From: Niallia nealsonii
GTDB lineage: Bacteria; Bacillota; Bacilli; Bacillales; Cytobacillaceae
Direction: 5' to 3'
Length of the DNA stretch: 64,000 bases
Assembly (NCBI RefSeq): GCF_002835805.1
Contig: NZ_PISE01000026.1
Coordinates: 1 to 64,000, forward strand
Both the position numbers and the translations under genes were made by a program. The first letter of the stretch is position 1, and the number at the start of each line of letters is the position of its first letter. Positions 45,214-53,795 of the stretch are shown here, one piece after another. The notes under the pieces are model-generated. The model did not search any database, was not told where the DNA came from, and saw only the letters and a program-made list of their open reading frames with translations.

Positions 45214-46863
45214 TTATCTCACTTGGAAGCTAAAAGGAGCCTCATAGCTATCAAAATCCTTTGTTAACACATGAACGGTTGCTTCCCATTTTCCAGGCTG
45301 ATTCAACTTTAAATTTTCGCCACTATACTTTCCATCTGCTGTTTTCTTTAATGTAAAGTTAGTTTTTTGACCTTCATGAGACAAACTAATCGATAACTGC
45401 TCTACATCTTCCATTGGTTTGCGGTCATTTGTAAACAAATTAATGTCAAATTCATTTTGCACACCCGTTTTTTTCGGAGAAATGGACAGACTTATATTTT
45501 CATTATAGCCTAATTCTGCTTCCCCATAAAAAGGCTTATCTATTGGCAATGTTGGTGTCTGCAATTGCGTAAACACTGCTGTTGTAAGCAGAATAAGAAT
45601 GCCTAAACACATTTCCATTTTAATGGAGGTTTTATAGATTTTTTTGCGGGATAATAATAACCTGCTGAATAAATGATAGGCCCCAAACCCAATCATCACT
45701 AAAAACAAACCAGCCTTAATAAGCAGCACTACTCCATATGTTGTACTAACTAATGAATGAAAATCAGGTATTAATAATGATGCATTTATTGCACCTGAAA
45801 TGGCAAGAACCGCCACACTAAACAGCGCCCAATGAGAATAGTTTTGCAATGTATGCCAATACTGGTCATGTTCCTCACCATTTTTTGCAACTATTCCTTC
45901 TTTTAACAAGAAAACAATAACCAGTATTCCTCCTAGCCAAATCGATGCTCCTATTAAATGAAAAAAGTCAAAAATAATTGCAGGTGTATCATATGGAGAA
46001 CTAGATGGATGTCCAATAAAAGCTTTAGCAAGGATAATGCCTATAATAGAGATCCCTGGAATTATCCAATATCTTTTCATCTGATAGCTTTGTTTTCGCT
46101 CCATATAAAGGTGGAGAGCCCATAATACAAGCAATAAAAGCATTTGTATAATCCATACCGTACCTTCTTTTGTGCTTGCAATGGTTTCCAATAGATAACG
46201 AGGACGCAAACTTTCTAAAAAGTTCATTCCTGTATTTGTTTGAGTTTGCACCATTAAAAAAGTAATAATTCCTATTGTTAGAAAACTAAGTGCAGTATAA
46301 ACAAGTTTTTTCGTGCGAGAACCGAGCGGTGATGCAAGTTTGTCCGTCCGAAACCAAACGAAATAAAACAAAAGAAGTCCTACATACAAACAAAGTCCTG
46401 TATACAAAAATGCTTTATTGATTCCTACGGCAATCATCGTGCTTTTATCAATCGTATATTGCTGCTTGGGCAATGTCACCCCTTTTGGAAGCTCTCCAAT
46501 ACTAAATGGAATCATTCCCGATACAGAATGGCCATCTGCAGAAAGAACACGCCATTCTACTGTATAGACATCATTTTTTAATCCGTCTTTTAGTGTAACA
46601 GAAATGGATTTTTGAGTTTTTTTATCAATTGCAACATCTCTTTTGTCAACACGCTCTCCCGCTGAATTAAGAACATTCAGCACCGTAAACCCACTTTGAA
46701 TTTTTTCATTAAATTCGATTTCCACTTTTTTTGGCGCTTTATCTAAACTCTCATTTTCCACAGGAGTTGAGTTTGTTATATAAGCATGAGCAGATGCATT
46801 TGCTTGCAATAAAAAAAAGCTGAGAAACAAAAGAAGCAGACTTGCTATATGTTTTTTATTCAT
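45214..46863 (-). CDS. CopC-CopD fusion copper resistance/uptake protein (YcnJ-like)
   Basis: A 549-residue membrane protein. After a signal peptide (about 1-26, ANASA) mature HAYITNSTPVENESL begins with the copper-binding histidine of CopC; VEWRVLSADGHSVSG holds the second histidine. Eight to nine membrane helices of CopD follow (about 150-440, with IWLGGILVIV), then a soluble YtkA-like tail (about 450-549) on the outer side. B. subtilis YcnJ has the same layout and works in copper uptake. No CsoR box or ycnK/ycnI neighbour was seen. Confidence 0.9.
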   Translation of the reverse strand: MNKKHIASLLLLFLSFFLLQANASAHAYITNSTPVENESLDKAPKKVEIEFNEKIQSGFTVLNVLNSAGERVDKRDVAIDKKTQKSISVTLKDGLKNDVYTVEWRVLSADGHSVSGMIPFSIGELPKGVTLPKQQYTIDKSTMIAVGINKAFLYTGLCLYVGLLLFYFVWFRTDKLASPLGSRTKKLVYTALSFLTIGIITFLMVQTQTNTGMNFLESLRPRYLLETIASTKEGTVWIIQMLLLLVLWALHLYMERKQSYQMKRYWIIPGISIIGIILAKAFIGHPSSSPYDTPAIIFDFFHLIGASIWLGGILVIVFLLKEGIVAKNGEEHDQYWHTLQNYSHWALFSVAVLAISGAINASLLIPDFHSLVSTTYGVVLLIKAGLFLVMIGFGAYHLFSRLLLSRKKIYKTSIKMEMCLGILILLTTAVFTQLQTPTLPIDKPFYGEAELGYNENISLSISPKKTGVQNEFDINLFTNDRKPMEDVEQLSISLSHEGQKTNFTLKKTADGKYSGENLKLNQPGKWEATVHVLTKDFDSYEAPFSFQVR

Positions 46864-47308
46864 TGCTTTCGCTACCTTCCTTTATGTATTTCTATGTAGG
46901 AGTACTCTCTTGCTAGTAAGAGATACGACACAACTAACATTATAAAGGAAGAAAACATATCCGTATAGGAATACAGTAAGTAGCTGTCGACAAACGCTCG
47001 CTTTCTTTATTATTCGCCTTGCCCAGATGCTCATTATGTACCTGGGTAACTCCGCTCCTCCCAAGGCTTCATGCCTTTAAAGAAACCATTTTTGATCAAC
47101 CTGAAAAATTAGCAAAACAAGCTTTGTCTACACTCTGACATCTGTATAGGAATATACTAATTATGCTGCTCTCCCCTTGTCTAAAAAGAGAGTATTTTGC
47201 CAATATCTGCGCTTTCCCGAGAAATATTTTTTATTATTTTTCTTTCTGTAAGTATATTGCTTTCTATTCCAGGTAAAAATAAAAACAAATGTGCAAGGAG
47301 GTAGGAAA
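46864..47308. other. Gene-free region upstream of the copper gene
   Basis: About 445 bases. GTATAGGAATA occurs twice (near 46968 and 47148) and TGCGCTTTCCCGAGAAATA at 47208-47226 nearly repeats 45172-45190. Frames inside have no ribosome site. Confidence 0.45.
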
Positions 47309-47482
47309 ATGGAAGTAAATATGACTGCAGAGGAAGTAATGACCGCTATTTCTCAATTACAGACTCGCGGAGAAAATTTAGCTAAAAAAAAGGTCAAACA
47401 AAACCATCCAGATTTAATGAGACATGCTCTGCATTACTTTCCTGATTGGAATAGTGCAGTGGATAAAAGCAATTTAGCTTAA
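47309..47482 (+). CDS. Small conserved-looking 57-residue protein
   Basis: AGGAGGT lies 6 bases before the ATG, an excellent ribosome site, and a terminator follows about 100 bases downstream. The protein MEVNMTAEEVMTAISQL... is helical and basic in the middle (LAKKKVKQNHPDLMRHAL) and ends FPDWNSAVDKSNLA. I recall similar small Bacillus proteins with the KKKVKKxHPxLMxxAL...YFPxW pattern, without known function. No membrane helix or cysteine. Confidence 0.7.
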   Translation: MEVNMTAEEVMTAISQLQTRGENLAKKKVKQNHPDLMRHALHYFPDWNSAVDKSNLA

Positions 47483-47580
47483 AAATTCCGCTTTTTATCT
47501 ACAACCTTTTTAGACTGCTTCCAAGTCCTTCTTTTCACTAGAGCATACATAAATCATTTACAGCATGAAAACAAAATAGG

Positions 47581-47612
47581 CGCCCATAGAAGAGTTATTC
47601 TCTATGGGTTTT
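47581..47612 (+). terminator. Terminator between the 57-residue gene and the CDF gene
   Basis: CCCATAGA ... TCTATGGG stem followed by TTTT on the plus strand. Confidence 0.6.
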
Positions 47613-47691
47613 CCTAATTGTCCGAAAAATATTGAATATCTTCTCTATAGCGGTTCATAATAAAAACAAGATTTTAGGAACGAGGTACAAG

Positions 47692-48666
47692 ATGAAAGAT
47701 TTTTTTATTCTTTTGCGCAATGGAAATAAATCTGCCCTTTTAGCTGCTACTGTTAATACATTGATTGCGATTATTAAAGGAGCCGCCTATATGATTACAG
47801 GCAATGTTGCGATGTTTGCAGAAACCATGCATTCTTTAGGAGATGCTGCCAACCAGTTTTTTGTATTTATCGGTTCCGCTTTAAGTAAAAAACAGCCTAC
47901 TAAACGCTTTCCCGGCGGTTTTGGACGGGTTGTCAACTTAGTATTATTAGGAGCAGTCTTAATTGTTGGCATTATGTCCTATGAAACAATCAAAGAAGGT
48001 TTTGCCCATATTTTTCACCCAACAGAATCAAGCGGCTTTTTATTAAATATTTCTGTTTTAGGAGCTGCCGTTATTTTAGAATTTTATGTGCTCATAAAAG
48101 CAATGAAAGAAATTGTTCACGACCAAGGATTAGATCCAAAAGGATGGAGGCTTTTTAGTCATAGCTTCCAATACTTAAAAAGAGCAAAACCTGCAACAAA
48201 ACTAGTATTTCTTGAAGATATTGTTGCAACAGGCGGAGGATTGCTTGCGATGATTGCTGTTATCATCGCCCATTACACTCCTTTTCATCAAGCAGAAGGA
48301 ATTGCCTCTATCATTATTGGTTCCTTTATGTTTATAGTAGTCGGAAAAGTTTTCTTGGACAATGCAGCTGGTGCAATTGGAGAAAGTGACGCAGAAATGG
48401 AAGGACGAATCGGTATGCTTGCAATGGCTGATCCAGATGTTCGCGATATACAAGATCTGACTGTATACAAAGAAGGCGAAGATTTTCATGTAGAAATGAG
48501 CATTGAAATCGACAGCCAGTTAACCGTCGAACAAGCAGATAAAATCCGCCACCGCATCGAAGACCAAATCATGGAAGAAAATGGCGTGTCTGACGTTATT
48601 ATCGAATTTGATACAGATGATGGCGTATTAAATTGGAATAAAAATCCACTTTCAGAACAGAAATAA
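47692..48666 (+). CDS. Cation diffusion facilitator (Zn/Mn/Fe efflux)
   Basis: CDF-family divalent metal exporter of 324 residues with six hydrophobic helices. Helix 2 carries ETMHSLGDAANQ and helix 5 region LEDIVATGGGLLAM the second site; the C-terminal cytoplasmic domain includes VYKEGEDFHVEMSIEID and DKIRHRIEDQI. It resembles the MneP/ZNT9-like subgroup more than CzcD; the metal cannot be told. ATG 47692 follows GAGG by 6 bases. Confidence 0.88.
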   Translation: MKDFFILLRNGNKSALLAATVNTLIAIIKGAAYMITGNVAMFAETMHSLGDAANQFFVFIGSALSKKQPTKRFPGGFGRVVNLVLLGAVLIVGIMSYETIKEGFAHIFHPTESSGFLLNISVLGAAVILEFYVLIKAMKEIVHDQGLDPKGWRLFSHSFQYLKRAKPATKLVFLEDIVATGGGLLAMIAVIIAHYTPFHQAEGIASIIIGSFMFIVVGKVFLDNAAGAIGESDAEMEGRIGMLAMADPDVRDIQDLTVYKEGEDFHVEMSIEIDSQLTVEQADKIRHRIEDQIMEENGVSDVIIEFDTDDGVLNWNKNPLSEQK

Positions 48667-48682
48667 AACAAACGTTTGATTA

Positions 48683-48719
48683 ATAAAAAAACAGGAAACT
48701 GGGAGTTTCCTGTTTTTTA
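48683..48719. terminator. Bidirectional terminator
   Basis: 14-base perfect stem (AAAAACAGGAAACT) around GGG with flanking A and T tracts, between the convergent CDF and anti-sigma genes. Confidence 0.9.
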
Positions 48720-48722
48720 TTC

Positions 48723-49709
48723 TTAATACTTGTCAATCGTTGCTCCAAGAACGGATGCACGAATAATATCCATATGCTGAAACCTTTGTAATTCTTTTGC
48801 TGTGCCAGTTACCACCGCTCCGTTAAATTTTAGGTTGGAAGGATTAGAATTTGTATTTTCTTTAATACCTTTTATTGCTTCCTTTACTTCACTTTTATGA
48901 ATTTTTTTGTTATAAAGCTGCTTTAATGTTTCGTTAAAATACTGCACCTGCTCTTGAGAATATGCCACTTCAGGATTTACATCAAAACCAAATGCGCCTC
49001 CCCCTCCTTTTGTTTTTAAATCATCGCTTGGCAATTCTTTTGTCATTTTTTCCATTTGAGCAGCATAGCTGGTGTCGACCCAGAGCCAATTCACATTTTC
49101 ATAGCCTAATTTTTTTTTCAGCTCTTTAATAGATAATGGCTTGGTAAAAGAAAGGCCGACTTCAATTAGCTTATTGTCATCTAGAGTCGCCGCAATATCA
49201 AGTTCATGTGGCAAATAGTCATAAGATAATTTTGGATAGTAAAAATCTAGTTTTCGTTGATTATTAAAGTAATTATAGCGGACTACTCTTTTGGCTTCCT
49301 TATTAAAAGAAAGAGTTTCACCCATGCCGCTGCCTCTTTCTACTAATTTTGGTTTTCCAAAAATGGGAATTGTTTTTACTGTTTTGTCCCATACAATGGT
49401 GCGATCGCCAATTGTTTTCATATACATAGAATCTTCTCTTACACTAAATAAGTTATAATCATAGGAAGAACCTTCAAGATTTATATTTGCACCATGTATC
49501 ATTTCGAATAAATAATTTTCATTATCTATTTTTTTATTCAGCAAATACTGACTGCCATTAATAAGAACATATAGGCTGACAACAGTAGTAATAACCGAAA
49601 TAAATATGTATTTAACCAGCTGTTTTCTTTTGGACTTTTTGACTGCTGACTGCAAAGAGGTTTGATTGATAAAATCAATTTCTTCCTGCTGTTCTTTTTT
49701 ATCACTCAT
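48723..49709 (-). CDS. Anti-sigma factor, Sigma_reg_N/Sigma_reg_C type (pair 1)
   Basis: Membrane protein of 328 residues, the likely antagonist of the ECF sigma factor encoded directly upstream. Cytoplasmic N-terminus (1-30, LQSAVKKSKRKQL), one membrane helix (about 33-52) and a large extracytoplasmic domain. The C-terminus MDIIRASVLGATIDKY is almost the same as that of the second anti-sigma protein at 52357. The ATG overlaps the sigma gene by 8 bases. Confidence 0.85.
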   Translation of the reverse strand: MSDKKEQQEEIDFINQTSLQSAVKKSKRKQLVKYIFISVITTVVSLYVLINGSQYLLNKKIDNENYLFEMIHGANINLEGSSYDYNLFSVREDSMYMKTIGDRTIVWDKTVKTIPIFGKPKLVERGSGMGETLSFNKEAKRVVRYNYFNNQRKLDFYYPKLSYDYLPHELDIAATLDDNKLIEVGLSFTKPLSIKELKKKLGYENVNWLWVDTSYAAQMEKMTKELPSDDLKTKGGGGAFGFDVNPEVAYSQEQVQYFNETLKQLYNKKIHKSEVKEAIKGIKENTNSNPSNLKFNGAVVTGTAKELQRFQHMDIIRASVLGATIDKY

Positions 49710-50205
49710 TTTCAGTAGCCTCCTTATAAACTTTTGCTAATTGTTTTTTTGCACGAAACAAATTGGTTTTTACAGAAGCTAAACTCTTATTTACGATTTG
49801 TCCAATTTCCTCATAAGATAGCGCTAATTGATATTTTAAAAACAGCATTTCTTGATAATCGGGCTTTAATTTTGCGATGGCCTGTTTTAAATCATTATTT
49901 TTTTCCAGTTCTAAATAAATAGATTCTGGATTCTCTTTAAAATCTGCCGCAACCTTTTTCAGGTTGACATCAAGATCTATTCTCTTTTGCTTGCGATATT
50001 GGTCATAATAAAAATTGAGCGCCACTCGAATTAACCAGCTTCTAATTTTTTTTAGAGGAATAGAATCAAAATGAATCAAATATTTTATTGCTGCTTCTTG
50101 CACTGCATCCTTTGCATCTTCTTTTGGAACTCCCACTTTGCAAAGATAACGATAAACAACATTCAATTCTTCATTCAGTTCTTTTCCTTTTATTAAGTCA
50201 TCCAT
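49702..50205 (-). CDS. ECF sigma factor (pair 1)
   Basis: RNA polymerase sigma factor of 167 residues. Region 2 is YRYLCKVGVPKEDAKDAVQEAAIKYL ... IRSWLIRVALNFYYDQYRKQKR (about 17-80), region 4 is LKPDYQEMLFLKYQLALSYEEIGQIV with SLASVKTNLFRAKKQL (about 110-160). AGGAGGGGG precedes the ATG. It shares the sigma/anti-sigma layout and helices with the locus at 53261-53773. A candidate self-promoter lies at 50224-50252. Confidence 0.92.
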   Translation of the reverse strand: MDDLIKGKELNEELNVVYRYLCKVGVPKEDAKDAVQEAAIKYLIHFDSIPLKKIRSWLIRVALNFYYDQYRKQKRIDLDVNLKKVAADFKENPESIYLELEKNNDLKQAIAKLKPDYQEMLFLKYQLALSYEEIGQIVNKSLASVKTNLFRAKKQLAKVYKEATENE

Positions 50206-50223
50206 CTTCCCCCTCCTGCCTAC

Positions 50224-50252
50224 TAAACGAATAAAAAAAGAAAAAGTTTACA
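50224..50252 (-). promoter_or_regulatory. Candidate ECF-type autoregulatory promoter, pair 1
   Basis: Minus-strand TGTAAAC (50246-50252), 16 bases, CGTTTA (50224-50229). ECF promoters usually have an AAC-containing -35 and CGT -10 at this distance. The ribosome site begins about 7 bases past the -10. Confidence 0.5.
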
Positions 50253-50387
50253 AAAATTTTAGTATTTTTTCTATTTCGACGCTCTTTTTTTGCCAGCCCT
50301 CTGCTTTTTTATCAATTTTTCTATGCTTTTTATCGATTTATGCTCTTTTTTTATCAAATTTTTTGCTGTATTATCAACCAGCGATAT

Positions 50388-50551
50388 TTTTTATAAAGTG
50401 AAACTTCAATCAGTGGGGGTTTTCTTCATTCACCACCGATTGTTAGTTGAACTAATCAGGCTTTTATGGGCAGTTTATCCCCCACCTAGATTTCTCGTTT
50501 TCTCTTACCATCCCTTAGGTGAGAGTCAAAAGCCCGTTAATGCGTGATAAA
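50388..50551 (+). repeat. Dispersed structured repeat, copy B of family R2 (longest)
   Basis: About 164 bases. TTCAATCAGTGG (50404-50415) can pair with CCACCGATTG (50433-50442); CCACCTAGA can pair with CCTTAGGTG; GGGC and GCCCGTTAATGC flank the second stem. Parts recur in order at 17575-17693 and 25683-25784. The plus-strand frame through it has no ribosome site. Confidence 0.75.
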
Positions 50552-50554
50552 TAA

Positions 50555-50602
50555 AAGACTGATGCACTCAGATGAAGCTGCTCATCTAAGTGCACCAGTC
50601 TG
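50555..50602. terminator. Terminator overlapping the 3' end of the small membrane gene
   Basis: About 20-base stem with two mismatches (AGACTGATGCACTCAGATGA with TCATCTAAGTGCACCAGTCT), spanning the stop codon of the 85-residue gene. Confidence 0.75.
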
Positions 50603-50839
50603 TTTATGCTTTCGTTTTTTCCACAATCCCTCGCTGACTGCAAAAAGCAAAATAGGTAGATATCCAACTAGCTTCCAGTTATTTTCTGCACCGAAAAAAT
50701 AATAGGCAATTGGAAGATCTATTATACAACTAGCAAACATCCATTTCCATGAATGAAAAAATACTCCCGCTATAAAGCTAAGCAGTGAAAAAGCGGCAGA
50801 TAGTTGCAAAAGAATCACAAAAATTTGAAAAGTTTTCAT
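50582..50839 (-). CDS. Small membrane protein, two or three helices
   Basis: An 85-residue hydrophobic protein starting MKTFQIFVILLQLSAAF at ATG 50839, after a strong GGGAGGGGG site. Three hydrophobic stretches (about 4-25, 27-48, 53-70) and a basic tail (WKKRKHKQTGALR). No family recognised. It may belong with the 98-residue gene upstream, 73 bases away, and lies next to the ECF pair, so a link to envelope stress is possible but unproven. Confidence 0.7.
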   Translation of the reverse strand: MKTFQIFVILLQLSAAFSLLSFIAGVFFHSWKWMFASCIIDLPIAYYFFGAENNWKLVGYLPILLFAVSEGLWKKRKHKQTGALR

Positions 50840-50912
50840 TACACCCCCTCCCAAATGTTTTATTCTTCTCTATACCCTATGACCTTATTGCCTTCCACAT
50901 TTAAATAGACAT

Positions 50913-51209
50913 TTATTTTTTTAATGGTTCTTTTGCTAAATAACTAATTTTAATCGTGCTGCGATTTTTAATGTCTTTTTTCTGGCTTGAATTTACCTGT
51001 TTCACAAGAAATTTGCTTCCAGATTTAAAACCACTTATACTGCCCTGTTTTTGATCTGCTATTTTATTCTGCAAAGATGGATCTAATGCATTATATGTCA
51101 ATGTCAGCATCTTGCTTTCTTCTTGTTTGGTATAAGTGTTTATTTCTACAGATACAGTATCTGTTTTAGCATTAATCCAAATATATACAAAAGATAAAAA
51201 CAGCAGCAA
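50913..51209 (-). CDS. Small anchored extracytoplasmic protein, start uncertain
   Basis: A 98-residue protein with a short hydrophobic N-terminus (LLFLSFVYIW) and a soluble part, VSVEINTYTKQEESKMLTL. The TTG at 51209 has AGGA 6 bases upstream. Upstream, ATG followed by eight A (51229-51239) would give a normal lysine-rich signal anchor if there were nine A, but with eight it stops after six codons. Function unknown. Confidence 0.55.
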   Translation of the reverse strand: MLLFLSFVYIWINAKTDTVSVEINTYTKQEESKMLTLTYNALDPSLQNKIADQKQGSISGFKSGSKFLVKQVNSSQKKDIKNRSTIKISYLAKEPLKK

Positions 51210-51262
51210 TATAATTCCTAAAAATAGTTTTTTTTCATTATTCTATCTCATTTCTTTTTATT

Positions 51263-51284
51263 TATTTTGAATGCGTAAAATTTT
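51263..51284 (+). repeat. 22-base exact repeat, copy 2
   Basis: Identical to 27095-27116. Confidence 0.6.
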
Positions 51285-51622
51285 TTACTTTTAGATAAAT
51301 CCTTTTAACCAGCCAATAGAATAAACTCCTAAAATAGCGATCCATTGCTTCCACTTGATAGAAAATAAGAATTATCCATTAAATGTTTTTAATTGTGTTC
51401 ATCCCGATCCATTAAACTTAGTGAATCCTTTCCAAATTAGAAAAATAATAATCAGCTCCAATTAATGCCCGAATCCCCATGATCAAATACAATATTCAGC
51501 CTTCCCCTTTCTTTTTACTTATTATAAAACATTGGATATATTTAACAAGTTGTTTTTGATAAACTAACACTATCTACTCTTAAAATTAGCAACAAAGCAA
51601 ATCTATTATACAAGGAGCTAAA
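51285..51622. other. Gene-free region, possible gene remains
   Basis: On the minus strand short fragments such as KWKQWIAILGVYSIGWLKGFI before a stop (near 51290-51355) look protein-like, but stops and frame changes interrupt them. No supported gene. Confidence 0.3.
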
Positions 51623-52279
51623 ATGAATCAACATTTATTTCTTTTCGGAGGAGGACCTCCCTTTACTTTGCAGCATGCAAAAAAGTTTATTAATCTACTG
51701 AAATCTACTAATCCTATAAGCATATTATGTGTGGGCAAAACAGGTTGGCAGCAATATATGCCTATGTATACTCAAACGCTAAAAGATTTAGGTGCAGCAT
51801 CATTTGAATATTTGCCGCTGCCGTCTCCTTCACTTGAAAAAATAAAAAACAGTTTACATAATAGCGCTGGAATTATTATTTGCGGAGGAAATACCACTCT
51901 TTATAGAGATTATATTGTGGATACTCCTATTAGTCAGATTTTACTAAATTGCTATGAATCAGGCATCCCTATTGCTGGATTTTCTGCAGGCGCTCTTATT
52001 TTTCCTGAAACTTGCATTATTTCAGCAAAAGATAATCCCAAAGGCGAATTTGAGCCAAAAAAAGGATTAGGATTATTAAAAAATCTGCTGCTCGCTGTAC
52101 ATTTTTCTGAGTGGAAGGATGAAACCCATTTGCTGCATGCTGTAAATAAATTAGGAGAACAGCAGAATTATGGCATAGATGAAAATACTGGAATCTACTT
52201 TCGAAATGGAAAAATGCATACAATCGAAGGCAAAGGCGTATATACAGTTAAAAATAAGCAATTGCTAAAAATACACTAA
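51623..52279 (+). CDS. Peptidase E-like / class I glutamine-amidotransferase-like protein
   Basis: A 218-residue S51-family protein. LFLFGGGPPFT starts the Rossmann-like fold; GIIICGGNTTLYRDY and IPIAGFSAGALIFPE contain the nucleophile serine (about residue 121) in the GFSAGA elbow. Family members are aspartyl dipeptidases or uncharacterised (B. subtilis YgaJ). AAGGAGC lies before the ATG. It is transcribed alone between the two ECF loci and oriented against them. Confidence 0.82.
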   Translation: MNQHLFLFGGGPPFTLQHAKKFINLLKSTNPISILCVGKTGWQQYMPMYTQTLKDLGAASFEYLPLPSPSLEKIKNSLHNSAGIIICGGNTTLYRDYIVDTPISQILLNCYESGIPIAGFSAGALIFPETCIISAKDNPKGEFEPKKGLGLLKNLLLAVHFSEWKDETHLLHAVNKLGEQQNYGIDENTGIYFRNGKMHTIEGKGVYTVKNKQLLKIH

Positions 52280-52316
52280 AGCAATTCTCACTACTTTAAT
52301 TGAAAAAATAAGAAAC

Positions 52317-52350
52317 AGCAAAGATTCTTTTTAGCAAAGAATCTTTGCTC
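52317..52350. terminator. Hairpin between convergent genes
   Basis: 14-base stem (AGCAAAGATTCTTT with AAAGAATCTTTGCT) and a 5-base loop; tails have only short T-runs. Confidence 0.65.
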
Positions 52351-52356
52351 CTACTA

Positions 52357-53283
52357 TTAATACTTGTCCACAACCGCTCCAATGCTCGATGCTTTTACAT
52401 AAGATTTTCCTTTTAAGCTAAGGAGATCCTCTTTTGTTCCGGTTACAACAACTCCGATGATTAAGCCGTCTTTTTGGCGTTTTTTCAATTCTTTATAGTC
52501 ATACTTATTATATTCTTTTAGTTTATTTAAAAAAGCAGCTTCATTTTTTATATTAGGATAGCTGTCAGATTTACCTAATTCAGATGTAGCTTGATAGATC
52601 CCATATAACCAGCGGCCAAACTCTGGTTCACTTCTTTCTGCTGGTTTATTATCATAATTATTCACCCAAAACCATGTTGGATGAACAGATTTCGGAAGCA
52701 ATTTTTTTACTTCTTCTAGCGAGTAGCTTTTATCAAAAGAAATCCCCATCTCCATATACTTATCTTCTGGATAGTCTTTTAATTTAGCTAAATCATCTGA
52801 ATACTTTTGATATGTATACCGTGGAACATAAAACATCATTTCCTTTTCCCCGCTAGGAATATTAACAACTGTTGTATCATTCACAATTGTACTATAAGAT
52901 GAAAAAGAAGTTGATGTAAAACCCCTTATCCCAAAATGTGCTTCTTCCGTATCCCATGGAATAATTTTATCTTCTATCACTTTATATACTTTTCTTTTTA
53001 CTGTGCCTTTAAAAAAGCCAAAATCAATTGTTTCTGTTTGGATAAATGTATTGGGTGCTTTCATTACTGCATCTGCTTTTTGATGTTCTATAGCAACTTC
53101 ACTTCCTCTTTTATCGACAATCCAAATATTCGTTCGATGCACTCCATAACCGACAGCTAAACAAACAATAACTGAGATAAGTAATGTCCGGACTAAAGTT
53201 ATTCGTTTTGCTTTTTTCAATGTTTTTTTTAAGCTTTTTTCATCAAAAATATCTTCCAATTCATTTTCTTTTATTTTTTCCAT
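52357..53283 (-). CDS. Anti-sigma factor, Sigma_reg_N/Sigma_reg_C type (pair 2)
   Basis: A 308-residue membrane protein, paralogue of the one at 48723-49709. Cytoplasmic N-terminus (ENELEDIFDEKSLKKTLKKAKR), one membrane helix (LVRTLLISVIVCLAVGYGV, about 30-48) and an extracytoplasmic domain ending YVKASSIGAVVDKY. AGGAGG precedes the ATG; it overlaps the sigma gene by 23 bases. Confidence 0.85.
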   Translation of the reverse strand: MEKIKENELEDIFDEKSLKKTLKKAKRITLVRTLLISVIVCLAVGYGVHRTNIWIVDKRGSEVAIEHQKADAVMKAPNTFIQTETIDFGFFKGTVKRKVYKVIEDKIIPWDTEEAHFGIRGFTSTSFSSYSTIVNDTTVVNIPSGEKEMMFYVPRYTYQKYSDDLAKLKDYPEDKYMEMGISFDKSYSLEEVKKLLPKSVHPTWFWVNNYDNKPAERSEPEFGRWLYGIYQATSELGKSDSYPNIKNEAAFLNKLKEYNKYDYKELKKRQKDGLIIGVVVTGTKEDLLSLKGKSYVKASSIGAVVDKY

Positions 53284-53773
53284 TATATTCCTCCTGATAA
53301 ATCTCTCTAAATTTTTTTCGTGCTCTTGCTAAATACGTTTTGACATTGTTCGGCTTCATTTCTAAATAATCGGCAATTTGCTGATAAGACCACTCTAATT
53401 CATATTTTAGAAGAAGCAGCTGCTTATACGCTGTTGGCATAAGATCCAGCATTTTTCTGATGTGCTGCTGATTTTCTTTTGTAATGATTATATCCTCTAT
53501 TAATTCTGTATTGGATGCGAGTGTTTCATCGAGCATTAAACTTGGCGCTTTATTTTTCCTCCGGCAATAATCATAGTAAAGATTGGTTGCCACTTTAAAA
53601 AGCCATGCCCTATATTTATCAGGATCAACAGCATCAATATGAATCATCATCTTATACACACTATCCTGCACAATATCTTTAGCCGTTTCTGAATCAGCCC
53701 CTTGCCTCATTAAATAATAATAAAGCTCATTCATCACTTTCTTTAAAACATCATTGGACAACTTCTTTTTCAA
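53261..53773 (-). CDS. ECF sigma factor (pair 2)
   Basis: Sigma factor of 170 residues. Region 2: YYYLMRQGADSETAKDIVQDSVYKMMIHID ... RAWLFKVATNLYYDYCRRKNK in two blocks; region 4: MPTAYKQLLLLKYELEWSYQQIADYL with PNNVKTYLARARKKF. TTG start with GGAGG 7 bases upstream. The sequence and layout make it a paralogue of the sigma factor at 49702, though not a recent copy. The candidate self-promoter is at 53796-53824. Confidence 0.92.
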   Translation of the reverse strand: MKKKLSNDVLKKVMNELYYYLMRQGADSETAKDIVQDSVYKMMIHIDAVDPDKYRAWLFKVATNLYYDYCRRKNKAPSLMLDETLASNTELIEDIIITKENQQHIRKMLDLMPTAYKQLLLLKYELEWSYQQIADYLEMKPNNVKTYLARARKKFREIYQEEYNGKNKRK

Positions 53774-53795
53774 CTATCTTCCTCCCTCTGTTTTT

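Noticed and set aside
46882-47064. Minus-strand 60-codon frame upstream of the copper gene
   Set aside because: No ribosome site and no protein-like features; lies in a gene-free region.
50290-50547. Plus-strand frame of 85 codons
   Set aside because: Its second half is repeat R2-B read as protein; the same KVKLQSV string appears at 17407-17655 in copy A. No ribosome site.
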